Shown here piece by piece: positions 32,803 through 32,870 of a stretch of DNA of 32,870 nucleotides. The stretch comes from Bacilli bacterium. GTDB taxonomy: Bacteria; Bacillota_I; Bacilli_A; RF39; UBA660. The stretch is taken from the NCBI GenBank assembly GCA_028703035.1, contig JAQVNR010000004.1, positions 1-32,870 on the forward strand, read 5' to 3'. Position 1 is the first letter of the stretch, and every line of letters starts with the position of its first letter. Below the pieces are notes generated by a model. The model was not told the origin of the DNA. It ran no database searches and saw nothing but the letters and a program-made list of their open reading frames with translations. A program made the position numbers and the translations under genes.

Positions 32803-32870
32803 TTATTGTTCTTCTTTTTTGTAGTTTAATACTTCTGTTAGAGTATAAGGGTTGCCATGCATTAATCTCT
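32803..32870 (-). CDS. C-terminal end of an unidentified gene (cut by the window edge)
   Basis: The minus strand reads RLMHGNPYTLTEVLNYKKEE followed by Gln and a TAA at 32803-32805. Only 21 residues are visible, too few to name the family. A short hairpin (GAACAAT/ATTGTTC) overlaps the stop and may terminate the transcript before the rimP promoter. Confidence 0.5.
   Translation of the reverse strand, partial: RLMHGNPYTLTEVLNYKKEEQ

Overview
The window is AT-rich, densely packed DNA from a low-GC, spore-forming member of the Bacillota, most likely an uncultured gut-type Bacilli lineage (Erysipelotrichia/RF39-like). The evidence is sporulation genes (SpoVS, a CotY/CotZ coat protein, a Cse60-like protein, a probable coat protein with a SigK-type promoter), a MurT-GatD pair, three T-box leaders, and a rimP-nusA-rnpM-infB-rbfA-truB operon. 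UGA is an ordinary stop (leuS, infB), so the code is standard. The taxonomic placement is an inference from gene content.

Layout. Positions 1-272 hold spoVS. Positions 285-2620 are accessory: decayed gene remnants, an intact IS30-family insertion sequence (1144-2560) and four copies of a 10-mer around it. Positions 2662-4772 hold murT-gatD. Positions 4771-5680 hold a convergent coat gene and a small membrane-anchored EIIB-like protein. Positions 5695-7538 hold tyrS and dut behind a very short tyrosine T-box. Positions 7621-9754 hold a four-gene envelope operon of mostly unknown function. Positions 9859-12693 hold trmB, a probable coat gene, a MurJ/SpoVB-type flippase and cse60. Positions 12897-14842 are a thymidine-salvage operon (tdk, Nudix-wHTH protein, tmk). 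Positions 14889-15960 are a broken AAA ATPase/DUF4143 gene with a GC-rich palindrome. Positions 16448-19867 hold leuS and a small membrane protein behind a leucine T-box. Next come a GH31 glycosidase-like protein, rpsD with its leader, and ileS behind an isoleucine T-box. Positions 26640-27640 are a second decay zone (restriction-enzyme and DUF4143 fragments). Positions 27649-32870 are the ribosome-maturation/translation operon.

How it works together. Most genes serve translation: three aminoacyl-tRNA synthetases each sense their own uncharged tRNA through T-boxes, and ribosomal and maturation factors are led by strong SigA promoters. A second theme is dTTP supply (dut, tdk, tmk). A third is envelope and spore construction.

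The most notable oddities are: an intact Nudix domain inside the editing domain of LeuRS; a GatD lacking both catalytic Cys and His; a GH31 protein with Tyr at the acid/base position; an IleRS with a swapped GXHH signature; an EIIB-like protein without its phospho-Cys; a minimal tyrosine T-box; and a nearly identical promoter/leader start shared by rpsD and the rimP operon.
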